From Haberlea rhodopensis (taxonomy: Eukaryota > Streptophyta > Magnoliopsida > Lamiales > Gesneriaceae), in contig CAJQUN010000051.1 in the NCBI GenBank assembly GCA_907163345.1, positions 992,001 through 1,056,000 of the forward strand: a stretch of DNA of 64,000 nucleotides. Direction: 5' to 3'. A program made the translations under genes and the position numbers. Shown in pieces: positions 24,010 through 35,618 of the stretch (position 1 is its first letter; every line of letters begins with the position of its first letter). Under the pieces are notes generated by a model that saw only the letters and a program-made list of their open reading frames with translations, was not told the origin of the DNA and ran no database searches.

Positions 24010-24259
24010 CTCAGAATTCTAATGATAGATTGAGCTGGTCTTCGAGTTTGTAGTAGAAATTCCAATGGCCCAGCTTCTGATTTAAAGAATGTTTCAAATT
24101 TGGATACCCCAAGTCCAACCAGCATTTAGTATCAATTATAGTATCAAAATTATGATATCGGAATGTATGCGCCAAATTATTGAATCTCTCCCACGCTGCA
24201 CAGAACGGCTCTAAAAATTGTTGGACAAAACTTGTGAAGATTTGTTGATGAAACATCAC
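24010..24259 (-). pseudogene. Athila-type gag fragment
   Basis: A minus-strand stretch reads FHQQIFTSFVQQFLEPF and then AAWERFNNLAHTFRYHNF. This closely parallels the gag-like ORF of element C (LHQQAFTRFGQQPFEPF, AAWERFNDLASTYRYNDF at 35630-35750). No LTR is seen nearby, so it is an isolated remnant of the same family. Confidence 0.75.
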
Positions 24260-24913
24260 TAGTACATCGCAAAAAAAAACAGAATTAAAAAATATAAATA
24301 TAAATTTTTTTTCAAAATTAAATTAAAAAAATATAGTTAAATTACAGTCAAAGAATCTCGTATGATATTACTAAAATTAGTCTCCGATAACAACGTCAAA
24401 AACTTGATCGCAATTTATTTAAGTAGTAAAATTCCAGAGTAGCGTGATACATGTATTGAAACTCCAAGGTCCCTCCGAACTAAATGGGAATATAGCAAAT
24501 TGGTCTTATAATTTGGCTTAATTTCGATTTTGGTCCTTTAACTAAGTCACACTTCTTTCTTAACACCATAATTTTACTTCTTTTATAATTTTAGCATTAT
24601 TTCGTCGAAGTGCTAATGTGTCGCCGAATATTGCTGTCGGATGCTGGCCATTATTGGTTTCACCCCGGACATTGCTGACAAGTCTGCTTCGTCGAAACAA
24701 AAGCAAAGTTATTGTTTTAAAATTAAAATTTATTAACTAAAATGTCAAAATTAGAATCTGGTCAATTTGCTGGACCAATACCAAGTTTTTACGGATTTTT
24801 AATTTTTTTTTTTAACATATTTTACTGAATTTTATGTCGCAGTACGCGTAAGTATATTGTATAATCATCATCGACAAAAGAAGTTGCAAAAGAGCTTATA
24901 AACATCAACACAC

Positions 24914-24956
<43 letters not shown>

Positions 24957-25471
24957 CATCTTGATCTTACATAATATCAAGTTTATATAAGTATTTTTCG
25001 GAGCTTCCATCGTGACTTACTTTCAGAGTACACAGTCCCCAGCTAGCAGTCTATATTTTGATTTACTCGCCACCTATATTTTTTGCACCCAAGACGGCCC
25101 GGAGTTCCAATGTATTAAATATTTATTAATTAATAATTGATTAGTCAAACCTAATGCGTAATTAAATAGGACTATATGTCCCGCAGTGTTTTCTGGGTTT
25201 TTTTATATCATATAATAATTAACGTAATATTATTGTTAGCTAGAAAAATAAATAATGTTTATTAAACGTTTAATTGTCAAAACAAAATGAGAGAAGAAGT
25301 GAAGTTGGAGCAGCTTGTATATTGGGGTCAATTTTTGTCCACGTCGACATATTCACAATATTATTATTAATTATTATTATTATTGCTTAAATTAAACGGC
25401 ATATTACGAATTGAAATTGCAAAATCAATTGATTAATTCCTGACCATATCCCCATTTAGATCTCTTCAAGC

Positions 25472-25724
25472 AGGGGGCGGAAGTACTCACGTGCAAGGGG
25501 CACTTGCCCCTTTCTTGTCCAAAAAAAAAAATTTACCTTAAAAATTATTTTTTAAAACAAAAAAACTGTAATTGCTACCCTTAAAAAATTGTAATTTATC
25601 CCTTAAAAATAACATTTTGCCAAATCTTAGATTATATTTTGACTTCTAAATTTTTTTTGGAGTAAAAATTTTATTTTTAAATTTTTTTTGTCCCCATTTC
25701 CAATAATCGTACGTTCGCCACTAG
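25472..25724. mobile_element. Possible small inverted-repeat element
   Basis: GGGGGCGGAAGTAC at the left and GTACGTTCGCCACT at the right are roughly complementary, with several mismatches, around an A/T-rich core. This resembles non-autonomous DNA transposons with GGGGCGG-type ends. No target duplication was verified. Confidence 0.3.
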
Positions 25725-27440
25725 TTTCAAGCCTAGTTGGTGTTGAAGTCCTCTTTGGAATTAAAAATTATATATACTCTTAATAGCACGAATTAAACCT
25801 CTGACTTAGTAATTAGCTACAAACATTAATTTTTTTAAATAATTTTAATGTGACCACCACTTACATTCTATATATATTAACATAGAACGTCCCAAGTTCA
25901 GGTCTTTTTTTATTTTTAAAGCTGTTTGTTTTTTTTTATTGCTCTTTTTATAACTATGTTTTTTTTATAATTATTACTAAGAATATTAAAAACTCTTATA
26001 AATCTAGGAATAGGATGCTAACCTAAACTTAAAATGCCCTTCTATTTAACTTTTTATAATTCAAATCAAATTAATCTCATATTCTGATAGACAGGGACGA
26101 ACCTACATGTCTTGAGTCAATATTTTTTTTAATAAATATTTTAGAAACATACATTTTCGTCTCTCTTGGTATTTGTGCTAGATTCACCTTGCTATAGGTA
26201 ATTGATTTGCAGCATAATGGAGAAATTGCCAAGGACCAAAACTAAATACTGGGGAATTTAAGGATATAGTGAAAATTTGAAAGTGAGTCTGAATTTTACT
26301 CGATCGAGTATTAACTACTCTGAAAATTTAATAAATATTTGCATGAGGAGGGGCCCAATTTCCAAAGGTCTCCCTCTAGTCAGTGGAGATTCATGGAATG
26401 TGGGATTTCTCATAAATTTCCTAAATATTAGCTAAAATTACCAAATACACCTTATAATATTTTCATTGGACATGTGGTCCTTACGACCAAAAATATACAA
26501 TTTTGCTATTTTTTTAAATATACATATATATATATATATATAATTTTTAAATATTATTTATAATGTTGGTATGTGTTTTTGAATGAACCCTTCCTATCAA
26601 ACTTCGTTATATGTGGAAACAATTGGATAGTGGTCACTCAGGAGCTGTCCATTATGGAGACTTTAACCAAATATTTGGCACGAGTCATTTATATGTTCCC
26701 CAATGCCCATTGCTATGTTGGTTACATTTTTCTTAAAAAAAAATTATTAATCAGGGGAGGGAAAGAAGTAGAATCCGAGAGCTCTTACATCGAAAAATAG
26801 ATGACAACCACTAAATCAACACATTGTTGTCAAAAGAGAAAGCTATGTTGGTTACATGACTCTCAACTTCGTCTAAAACCATTTCCTTTCATTGATCTTT
26901 ATATCTAATCTAACTTACATTTGATAATAAGTTTCCCTAACAATTATTTTATTTATATTTTATCTTACCATTGCACTTATTTTTTACAATCAGAGACATC
27001 ATAAAATAACTTCCATGATTTCAACAAGTTGTGCTTGTTGATGTACTATAATTAATTTCACTACTATTTCAAACATAGATAGTAGGTAGTTGATATGAGA
27101 GATCACCTTCGTGCGAACTAAGTATATATAATTTAGAATTCAAGAAAATGATAAAAATGCATTTATCAGAGGTATAAAGGAAAGAAATGGTGAAGCAAAC
27201 AAAGAAAAATATTTGATGAGACACATGCTTAAGAAATACAGTTATATCTCCATTTTTTAACTTTCTAGGCAGGAAATCCTCCACGTTTCTCAATTTTCTA
27301 GAGAGGTTATACTTGTTACTATATATTACTCTATTCATTGCAAATTATATAAAATAATTAAATACAAAAAATCATATATATGCTATTCATAGAGAACGAA
27401 TATTAAATTAACTAAAAATTCATGTAATTTAATGCATTTC

Positions 27441-27443
<3 letters not shown>

Positions 27444-27487
<44 letters not shown>
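27444..27487. repeat. (TA)n microsatellite
   Basis: More than twenty consecutive TA units; the longest simple repeat in the window. Confidence 0.95.
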
Positions 27488-27489
<2 letters not shown>

Positions 27490-27934
27490 AAAAAAAAAGA
27501 TAAAAAGGTCTCATGCTGCAAAAAGTTGCACAAAGATTTTTAACGCGGTAGAGGAATCGGAGTAGACCAAGCTGGACAATATTAGCTCTCAATTTTTTAA
27601 ATTAAATTGTTTGAAATGTTGTTTTGGTGAAGCACATTTTCAACGTACCTCTTTATGTATAGGTGCGATTTTTTCATGAATAATTACATTCAAATGATTT
27701 GTGTTGCATATGATATTCATTCTTCATGAGCACCGTAGCGAAAAATATCGTTTTAAGGAGAGAGAGTTCAACTCTTGTCTCGACATTCTAGCCATTTACA
27801 TGTCTTATTATCGCAAAGATACGCATATTCATACTTATCCATAATTTATACTAACATTATTTATTTAAGAAAATACAATTTAATTAAATACTTTTGGCGA
27901 CGTCCATCTGCCAATCCCCACGTTACTTTGTTCC

Positions 27935-27942
27935 TATAAATA
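27935..27942 (+). promoter_or_regulatory. Probable TATA box of MIR390
   Basis: TATAAATA lies 143 bp before the mature miR390 sequence. Plant MIR genes are transcribed by RNA polymerase II from TATA promoters at about this distance, so transcription probably starts near 27965. Confidence 0.65.
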
Positions 27943-28069
27943 AACATGCCCCATTTTGCATTAATTGCTCAATCAGTATCATTCTTCCATCTCTCTCGCC
28001 CCATGTCTTAGTAATTATGCATGCAAAATTCTCATTACATTTTACAATCAGTTTCTCAAAAGTATGGAA

Positions 28070-28202
28070 AACACATAAAGCTCAGGAGGGATAGCGCCTC
28101 AGATGATCTCACCGCCGAGGGTCACGGCGGCGGCAGTGGTGGAGTATTGGCCGTGATGTATAGGTCTCTATGGCGCTATCCATCCTGAGTTTCACGGGTT
28201 TT
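28070..28202 (+). ncRNA. MIR390: MIR390 microRNA precursor
   Basis: Mature miR390 occupies 28078-28098 (starts AAGCTCAGGAGG, ends ATAGCGCC) and matches the conserved land-plant sequence at all 21 positions as I know it. The star strand is at 28174-28194 (starts CGCTATCCATCC, ends GAGTTTCA) and pairs with it leaving the usual 3' overhangs. The loop side contains a GC-rich inner stem (CACCGCCG with CGGCGG). miR390 is loaded into AGO7 and cleaves or binds TAS3 transcripts, producing tasiRNAs that repress ARF2/3/4, which control leaf polarity, phase change and lateral roots. It is surrounded by AT-rich intergenic DNA with a TATA box upstream, so the locus looks functional. Confidence 0.96.
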
Positions 28203-29333
28203 TTCATGCTGTCTTTGTTCGTTGTTTGAATTTTTTTACGTTTAAGGATCTTTTCTTTTAATTATGTTATATTTAAGACATTCGTTTAATTTTTTTTTTG
28301 TGTTCTCTTTCGATTTAGTGGTCGAGCACACGAAGCCGTCGCCTCTTTCTATTTTTTAATTTTTTTTATACTTATTTTTATATATATCATATATTCACAA
28401 AAAAAAATATAATTTTAATTTTATGTCTTAAATTTTTCATATTTTAAAATTTAAATTTCGCCATCTACCCTCGATTTGATTTAATTGGATCAGCCCGAGA
28501 TGTTGGTTATTTTTAATTATTTATGACACGAATTAGTTCATATTCTACAATATATAACTTAATATATTTATAATATTTTATGAGCGCGGATTGGGGTAGT
28601 TGTACTAATTATATCCATTCAAAATATCTTGTTTTTGCTTCTTATATTGAATTAAAAACATGAAGGTTTTATGTGGACTTTTATTTTTTGAAACTGTGTT
28701 TATAAAAGATGTATATATGTAGTATAATGATTTTATGTTGGGATATTCAATTTTAGTAGTTCAAAATTTGAAAGTATAATTTAATAATTGAGTTTTTTCC
28801 ATGTTTTTGAAAAGAATAAGAGAAAGAGAAGATGATTTAACTCAATATAAATGATTGATATGCTAGTTAAACCTGAATTTTTTCTGCCAAAAATAGTGTG
28901 TGTCTTTTCTTACCGACAATGTACAAGTAGTTTTCTTGATTAAAATTGTGGGTACACTACTATATGACATTTAATGCTTGAAACCATGTGTGATGGATGT
29001 GTTAGTCTATAGTGTTAGTCTATAGTCCTCCTTAAATACACATGTTCTTTTTTTTCCTGCTGCTTTAAAAGATAATAATGTTCGAAATTCAAAGAGTATG
29101 TGTTTTGGAGTTTATATTGTTTTTGTTGAAATTTGGAAAAAGTTGATTTTAAATAAAAATATTCAGTGTTTGTTATTAAAATAAAAAAAAATAGTTTGAT
29201 AAACTTTAATTTGTTATAAAATTGTCATCAGTTAAGTTAAAGCAGTCAAAAATATTTCATGATTTGCTTCTATGTTTCTGATTTTATCTGATGTTTTTTT
29301 AGAGAAGCAATAGCTGAAAAAAGAAAATCAAAC
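28203..29333. other. Intergenic downstream of MIR390
   Basis: AT-rich sequence without recognised genes. It probably contains the MIR390 primary transcript 3' part. A short tandem duplication of GTGTTAGTCTATAGT occurs near 28998-29025. Confidence 0.5.
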
Positions 29334-29342
29334 ACTCAAAAC

Positions 29343-29798
29343 TAGGGGTGTAAACGAACCGAATCGAGCCAAATATGCAGAAAATTTTAAGGTTCGAATT
29401 CGGCTTGAAATAGTTATATTCGAGCTCGAGTTCGATTCGAAGTTCGAATAATTTCAAAAATTTGGCTCGAGTTCGGCTCGAATCAAAGTTCGAGTTCGAG
29501 TTCGGCTGGAAAAGGTTCGAACATGTTCGCGAGCTATTCGAATTATTGCTCGAAAATAAATACCCGCAAGGTTCGAAATATATTTATTTAATATATAATT
29601 ATATTATATTAATAAAATATTAAAGTTCGCGAGCGGCTCGCGAACTATCGAACAAAGTAATTTGGGCTCGAGTTCGGCTCGAAAAAAAGTTCAAACATGT
29701 TCGAGTTCGGCTCGAATTCGAGAATTTCGAATTCAAATCAAATATTTATCGAGTCGGCTCGAAAAGTTCGTGAACATGTTCGATTCGTTTACACCCCA
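29343..29798. mobile_element. Non-autonomous hAT-like element with TIRs and TSD
   Basis: The left end TAGGGGTGTAAACGAA and right end TTCGTTTACACCCCA are inverted repeats with one mismatch. The flank ACTCAAAAC is duplicated at 29334-29342 and 29799-29807, consistent with the 8-bp target duplication of hAT elements. The interior is packed with both orientations of GTTCGAGTTCGGCTCGAA-like words. There is no transposase; it is a small element mobilised in trans. Confidence 0.85.
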
Positions 29799-29807
29799 AC
29801 TCAAAAC

Positions 29808-30719
29808 CCTTAGGAGAATCCTATTCCGACGCCAAAAAACTAATGACATTGGGGGATACAAATTTAAATACATGATATTTCTTTTCAATTTCCTTAAAAT
29901 ATGCTTCGTGGGAAGAAGGAATCTACGTTATTACTTTAGGGAGGAAGCGTGAAATTAAAAAAAAAGTGATGGCCCTTTCGATCGGTCTTTTCTCCTACTC
30001 ATTCTAGGCTTTTGTAATGTCTACCATCTTCATTTCAAATTTCTCGATACGATATTAATTATAATTTTTTATTAAATAATTTTTTTAAAATTAACTGTTT
30101 CTCTTAATATAATATTTATGTTTTTTTTAAGCATTCTAATCTTTTAAAGCAATTCTAAATTCTCATTAGGAAATCAAGCTTAAATTGTCGACATTTTACC
30201 ATTTTGATATATTTTACTCTTTTAAAATTTCTTCTATTTTTAGAAATTATATTCTCATTTATCAAAATCTTTTTCATCTTGATTAACTGACAAGTTTAAA
30301 TTTGTACATTTTTTCATAATATTTGTGTTATTTTTATTTATATTATGATTTGTACTTCAATACATTTATATATTGTATATATATTCTTCTCATGTCTTTG
30401 ATAAATTACTTAAATAACCTTCTCATGTCTTAAGTTTTATAAATAATTTTTATCACATAAAAAAGAGATTTCGTCCTCATATATGACTTTCGTCTTTTCC
30501 TCATATACCATTCTCCAAAACTTAAAAATAAAAAGCCTTTTTTATCTTCTGTCCAAAAAAAAAAAAAAAAGCCTTTTTTATGTAATTGGACCCTAATAAT
30601 TTCAATATCCACTAATTTTTTGGTTAGACAATCATTCGCGCCAAATAAAAATCAAGATTTACCAAGTGCAATTGGCTTTGCTGATCAGAAAAGATTTTGC
30701 AATTGGTCTTATTCACGTT

Positions 30720-30751
<32 letters not shown>

Positions 30752-30822
30752 GTTGTTGTAATCATTTTATAACAAAAACAAATATTTTTTTTAGGGTAAA
30801 AGTTTCAAAAATTTGTCACTGG
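29808..30822. other. AT-rich flank before element D
   Basis: No gene recognised. It includes an (ATT)n microsatellite at 30721-30751 and ends at the left border of the D LTR. Confidence 0.5.
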
Positions 30823-32246
30823 TGTGGGTTTATCGTACCCAAATTAACTCTCTCAACTTAATAGCAGTAAATAATGTAGTATCATGAGTAGGAATCGATC
30901 ACAAAATGAAGAATTTTGAAATCAATTAAATTACTATTATGAATTCAAAACTAAAACTATGAATTATATTAAGAATGCAAGAGTAAAATAAGATTAATTA
31001 AATTATGAGAAAAACAGTTCTTGATTTTTGGTCAACTCTACATGTGGATATTGGTCACTTGATCATCGAATATAAAAAATATTCAATTTTTATGTTCAAT
31101 CATTCATCATTGAATAATTTAAATCATACCTCACCATATTTGTAGTCAAACAAAAAAAATCATTCAAATTCAACCATTATCAAATTATTAATTAAAACAA
31201 CAACAATTAATGATTAATTCAATGATAGCATCCTAAACTAGTGAGGATGACGAATCTAAACAATATAAACATCACGTTTATGTCGTATTAACCAATTGTT
31301 CTTCCTAAGAATTTAACAACACTAACAGCAGACAATTATCAATCTTAGTTGTTTCTCAATTAGCCTTAGATTGTATATATGATTACTGGGTGATCAATCC
31401 AACAATCAAACATAACAATCATATCAACAAAATCCGAAAATCAAATTAGAATTGAATAAAAGTTAACAATCAAAACATGAATCTCACAAGCAATTTAAAT
31501 TCCAAAAGTATTGTATCTCTCAACCAAGAATTAAAAGAGTTTAGCCACACATGGCTAAATCAAAACAACAAAAAATTAATGTAAAACTCATAAACAAAAG
31601 TAGAAGAAAACGTTACTAAAGGATAACACGATTCCGGAGCGTCAATTCCGTGTTCGTACCTTTGAATCTTCAAGTTCTTCTTCTAAAAATTGAAAGAAAA
31701 TTTATTCTAAGGTCTAAATTATGATGAATATCTGAAATGGGGTCCAATATTTCGTGTATATAGGGTAGGAGGCTGATGAAATATGTTAAAATCCATATAG
31801 GATGGAAAGAAATCAAGTTTCCTTGTATTTCCCGGACTCTGCTGGCGATCGATGGTGGATGGCGGACGATCGATCGCCAACCTTCTTTATTTTATTTATT
31901 TTCAGCTCACGTATCTCACCGATCGATCACTAGGAAACCGCGATCAATCGCGAGGCCTTAAATTTTGTTGCCCAACTTTCTGCCCATGGCGATCGATCTC
32001 CGGCCTCTTGGAGATGGATCTCTAGTCTTCAACACACTTTATGCACTTCTCTTGCTCTACTTTGATTCCTTATCATCTCCAATGCATTTCTTGATCCTTA
32101 TCCATCGTTATTAGCTCGATTTCTTCGATTCCACCTACATTCACACAAATATACGATTAGGTAGCACATGCATCAAATTAATCATTAAAATATACATAAT
32201 CATTGACAATTAAGCGTACTAGATATGTCTATTTATAATCACATCA
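30823..32246 (-). repeat. D 3' LTR
   Basis: On the plus strand it begins TGTGGGTTTATCG and ends AATCACATCA; on the minus strand it starts TGATGTGATTATAAATAG after a degenerate polypurine tract. The first ~80 bases match the partial LTR at 63799-64000 (shared TTTATCG, AATTAAC, TCTCAA, TAAATAA words), then similarity fades. It contains GATCGATC palindromes at 31844-31995. The border is by analogy with element C. Confidence 0.6.
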
Positions 32247-33499
32247 AACTCCTACATACATAGTCATTACTCGACCTCGAGTAAATAAGATAAAACTAAA
32301 ATCTTTTTGCGGCTCATATGTTCATAATAAACAATTAAAACTCATCTTCTTGTGATTTTTTTTTTTTTGTTCATTTTTGCAAGGTTTAGTTCAATTTTTC
32401 TCTTTTGTGCCTTGGTTCCCCTTGGAGTCATATTTTTATTTATTAGTTTAACAAGGCATCCCCTTTTATTTCATGCATTTATTCTTTTGACAATGAAGCT
32501 CAAACATATGTGAATCAATGAATACAAGTGCATTTGAATAAAACACATCATACTCTCATCAAAGGTATGGATGAAAATTATGTTTACTGATAAGATAGTC
32601 CAAGAATGTTGAATGTGGTCTTTTGTATGCTTAGCATACAACCATTCTTTTGCATTAAAGCTCAAAAAGGGACACTATGGTTGATTTTGTTTACATGATA
32701 AGCTTGAAAGGCTCAAATGCATCAAAGACCGCCTATATAACTTTCATGCTCGCAAGTTATCTAGATATACGCCTCAAAGAGCATGCAGTTAAGATCTAAC
32801 ATGTATTAGAGATTCCTAAGACTATCACAAAGTTCGCATAATCTTCACTACGCTATGCACACTTACAAGTCATGGCAATATCGTGCTCAAAATATTCAAC
32901 TACTATGTCAAAGCATAATCTCTCCCCCATACTTAAATCTTACATTATCCCCAATGTAAGTCAAAATTGTAAGGAAATAGAATAGTTAAACTAAAAAACA
33001 ATACAAAAATAAAAGGAAAGGGAAACTAAGTCCACTTGGGTTGCCTCACAATCAGCGCCTCTGTTTTACGTTAGTGGCCCGACGCAAGTTCATGATCACG
33101 GTGGTTCATGCAGTGGTGTCGCCCTATCCTTCTTTCTCCGCCTTAATATGTTCTTAACTCCTCTAAATTTTGCCTTGTTCACCTTGCACTTCTTTGAGAG
33201 GTCACTTTCATTCTTTGTTCATCCTCCATCCTTTGTTGACTGTTGTGGTCGATCAAGAGGGTGTTCCATTTTAACAGTAGGTTCCTGCAAAAAGAGAAGG
33301 AAGAGGGTCAGCAGTATCATGAGTGGATAAAGCAGCAATAGTATGAAATAGATCAACATGACTTGAATTCGGACCTCAATTTTCCACAAGGCTTTCAGTG
33401 GCCTTTTCTAAATCGCACAGATCATCAAAATCAAAATCATCATCATCATATGTCAAGTGCTCAGTAATATCAATAGTGCAACTAGAATTCTCATGAGTT
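32247..33499 (-). other. D 3' untranslated region with two polypurine-like tracts
   Basis: On the minus strand this holds, in order: a GAGGCAACCCAAG-type motif (about 33030) found downstream of coding regions in this lineage; GTAAGATTTAAGTATGGGGGAGAG (32918-32941), matching the internal tract of element C; a ~640-base spacer; and CTCGAGGTCGAG followed by TAGGAGTT at 32247-32282, next to the LTR. RT and integrase coding, expected between protease and this region, is absent. Confidence 0.6.
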
Positions 33500-34013
33500 T
33501 AATGGATATATATGTTGAATCTCACAATCTCACCATCAAACTCCATAGTTAAATTCCACTAGTAACATCTATCACAGATTTAGAGGTTTTCAAGAATGGT
33601 CTTCCTAATAGAATGTGGCTATGTGGATCACCATTTTTCATGTCAAGAACTTAGAAATCGGCGGGGAAGACTAGACTCTCTGCTTGCACATGAATATTTT
33701 AAATTACCCCATAGGACTAACTGTAGACCTATCAGCTAATTGAATAACAATTCCATTATGTTTCATAGGTCAAAGTTTTAATTGGGCACAGGTTGAGTAA
33801 GACATGACGTTTATAGATGCTCCTAAATCTAGCATAGACCAATCAATTTTACCGTTGTCAATGGTGCAAAGGATAGAAAAAATACCTGGGTCCTTGCATT
33901 TAGTGGGAATATTTCTTTGGATCATTGCAGAGACATTCTCACCCAATTCAATTTTATGGCACCCCTTCAGCTTTCGATTCTCGTCCCTCCTCTTCTTCTT
34001 CAAAGCGATGGGG
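33500..34013 (-). pseudogene. D gag end and aspartic protease
   Basis: The minus-strand reading gives GENVSAMIQRNIPTKCKDPG, then LDLGASINVMSYS, the Athila-type protease whose active site is DLGAS. Beyond a stop it continues in pieces: KHNGIVIQLADRS, then FPADF and a GRPFLK-like word. It is truncated before RT. The adjacent TGGGG at 34009-34013 is the target duplicated when C inserted. Confidence 0.8.
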
Positions 34014-35505
34014 TGATAGGGTTGATTATTACGTGTATTTAGGTCTTGATTTGTATATATATTCGTGTAGATTCCGTGAAGATGTTATGTTTTTTGGTAT
34101 TTATTTGCTTGTTTCAGGAATCTAGGTGGAATATGGAAGAATTGAGCTACAAGGAAGAAAATGGATCAAATCAAGCCGATAAATGAGGAATTTGAGTTCT
34201 CTCGATCGATCGGAACAAGCTTCTCGATCGATCGAGCGAGGCAGAAGATTTGGCCAACAAAGAATGTGAACTCTCGATCGATCGGAAATCCTTCTCGATC
34301 GATCGACACATGCAGAAAGTTGAACAGAAATTAAGAAGAAATCTCGATCGATCGGAAGATTCATATCGATCGATCGAGAGAGGCAGAGAAGTTAAGATTC
34401 GGACGCTGAAGGCGCTCGATCGATCGAGACGGAGATTTTTCTAAAAATAAAACTCTTGATTTTGTCTAATTTTTTGGAAACAATTACATATCTCCCATCC
34501 TCTATAAATAAGGAAAAGAGGCACGAAAATTGCACCCCATATTCTGAAGAATAATCAGACCTAAATTATTCTTAGCCGCCTTTCATCCTCCCAGAACAAG
34601 AGAAGGTTGAAGAATCCTTTGAAATGCAAGGAAGGAAGCGAGAGAAGAAAGATCGTTCAACGCACCGAGTCGCTCCTACGTTTATCGTATTTCTGAACTC
34701 TAGATTAATTTGATTTTCATATTTAGTTGATGTTTTTGAGGTTGAGAGACGATTAAACATCTATTTGAATTTGATTTGAATTTAATCTGGTTTATTCTAT
34801 CAAATTTAAGGAATTTTGTGTTTGAATCTTTGATTTGATTGTGTTGAGTGAATCAATATCTTTTGTACATGAATTATATGCTCCATGCTATCAAAGCTTA
34901 GTTACCTTTGATTGAACTTGTGAATTACAATTGAGATCGAAATATAAAATTGTAATACGCTCAAATAATTCATGTTGTATGTTTAAGATTTAGATCGAGA
35001 GATTAAATCACATACGTGGTCACTTTAAATTGAACGATTTGAAGAACAACGATTTTCATAAAGATTTATTCGGTATTAAATTGGTATTAGTGATTGAGAG
35101 TTTTGTGTCAATTTATTGCTAGTTTTAATACAGCTCGAGAGAGTGTATTGATTATATTCGGAAACCCGTCACCTTAAGAATTGATTGTTAAGTAGTTGTT
35201 TTAACAAACCAATCATTGACGACGCACAATTGAACGAACATCTTGATAGATTTCTTGAGCGGAATTCCTTCGCATCTTCAAAGGAATTGTGTTAGTTTTG
35301 AGTTTTTAATTCTTTAGTTTAATTCGTTAATTAATCACTTTTTTCGTAGGATAAATATAATTTAACTAATTTTATTTGGTACTTATACGTTAGTCCATGT
35401 GGGTTCGACATCCTTACTTATAATATCACTATACTAAAACTTGACACCGTGCACTTGCGGTTGAATCGCTACACTGAGAAATAATTGTTAAAAAATAAGC
35501 GATCA
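34014..35505 (+). repeat. C 5' LTR
   Basis: Begins TGATAGGGTTGATTATTACG and ends AATAAGCGATCA, followed by the primer site. It holds a cluster of CTCGATCGATCGA palindromes at about 34198-34430 and TCTATAAATAAGG (about 34500), a TATA-box match. A T-rich run lies just before the gag ATG. Confidence 0.93.
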
Positions 35506-35511
35506 AGTTTT

Positions 35512-35529
35512 TGGCGCCGTTGCCGGGGA
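35512..35529 (+). other. C primer-binding site (tRNA-Asp)
   Basis: TGGCGCCGTTGCCGGGGA matches the complement of the 3' end of plant tRNA-Asp, the usual primer of Athila elements. It starts six bases after the LTR. Confidence 0.9.
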
Positions 35530-35618
35530 CTAGTTTTAATAATATCAAACGAGATTAGTTGACTATAGTTTAGTCATTTGTTTTTTTTTTTTTTTTTGGT
35601 TTTTGTTTTGTTTGTCTT

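Larger units (their letters stand above)
24260..27900. other. Long AT-rich intergenic stretch
   Basis: No protein-coding or RNA gene is supported. It holds (TA)n runs at 24926-24953, about 26525-26541 and 27444-27487. A repeat-like segment near 24420-24800 contains TTGGTCTTATAATTTGGC-type wording, and a possible small inverted-repeat element sits near 25472-25724. The last part should include distal promoter of the MIR390 gene. Confidence 0.5.

Noticed and set aside
26573..26800. 75-codon ORF in the intergenic stretch
   Set aside because: It has no recognisable domain, sits in AT-rich DNA beside (TA)n repeats, and shows no promoter or homologue wording.
27894..28094. 66-codon ORF over MIR390
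   Set aside because: It starts at TTG upstream of the TATA box and runs into the microRNA arm. Only the inner 25-codon ATG ORF is worth noting.
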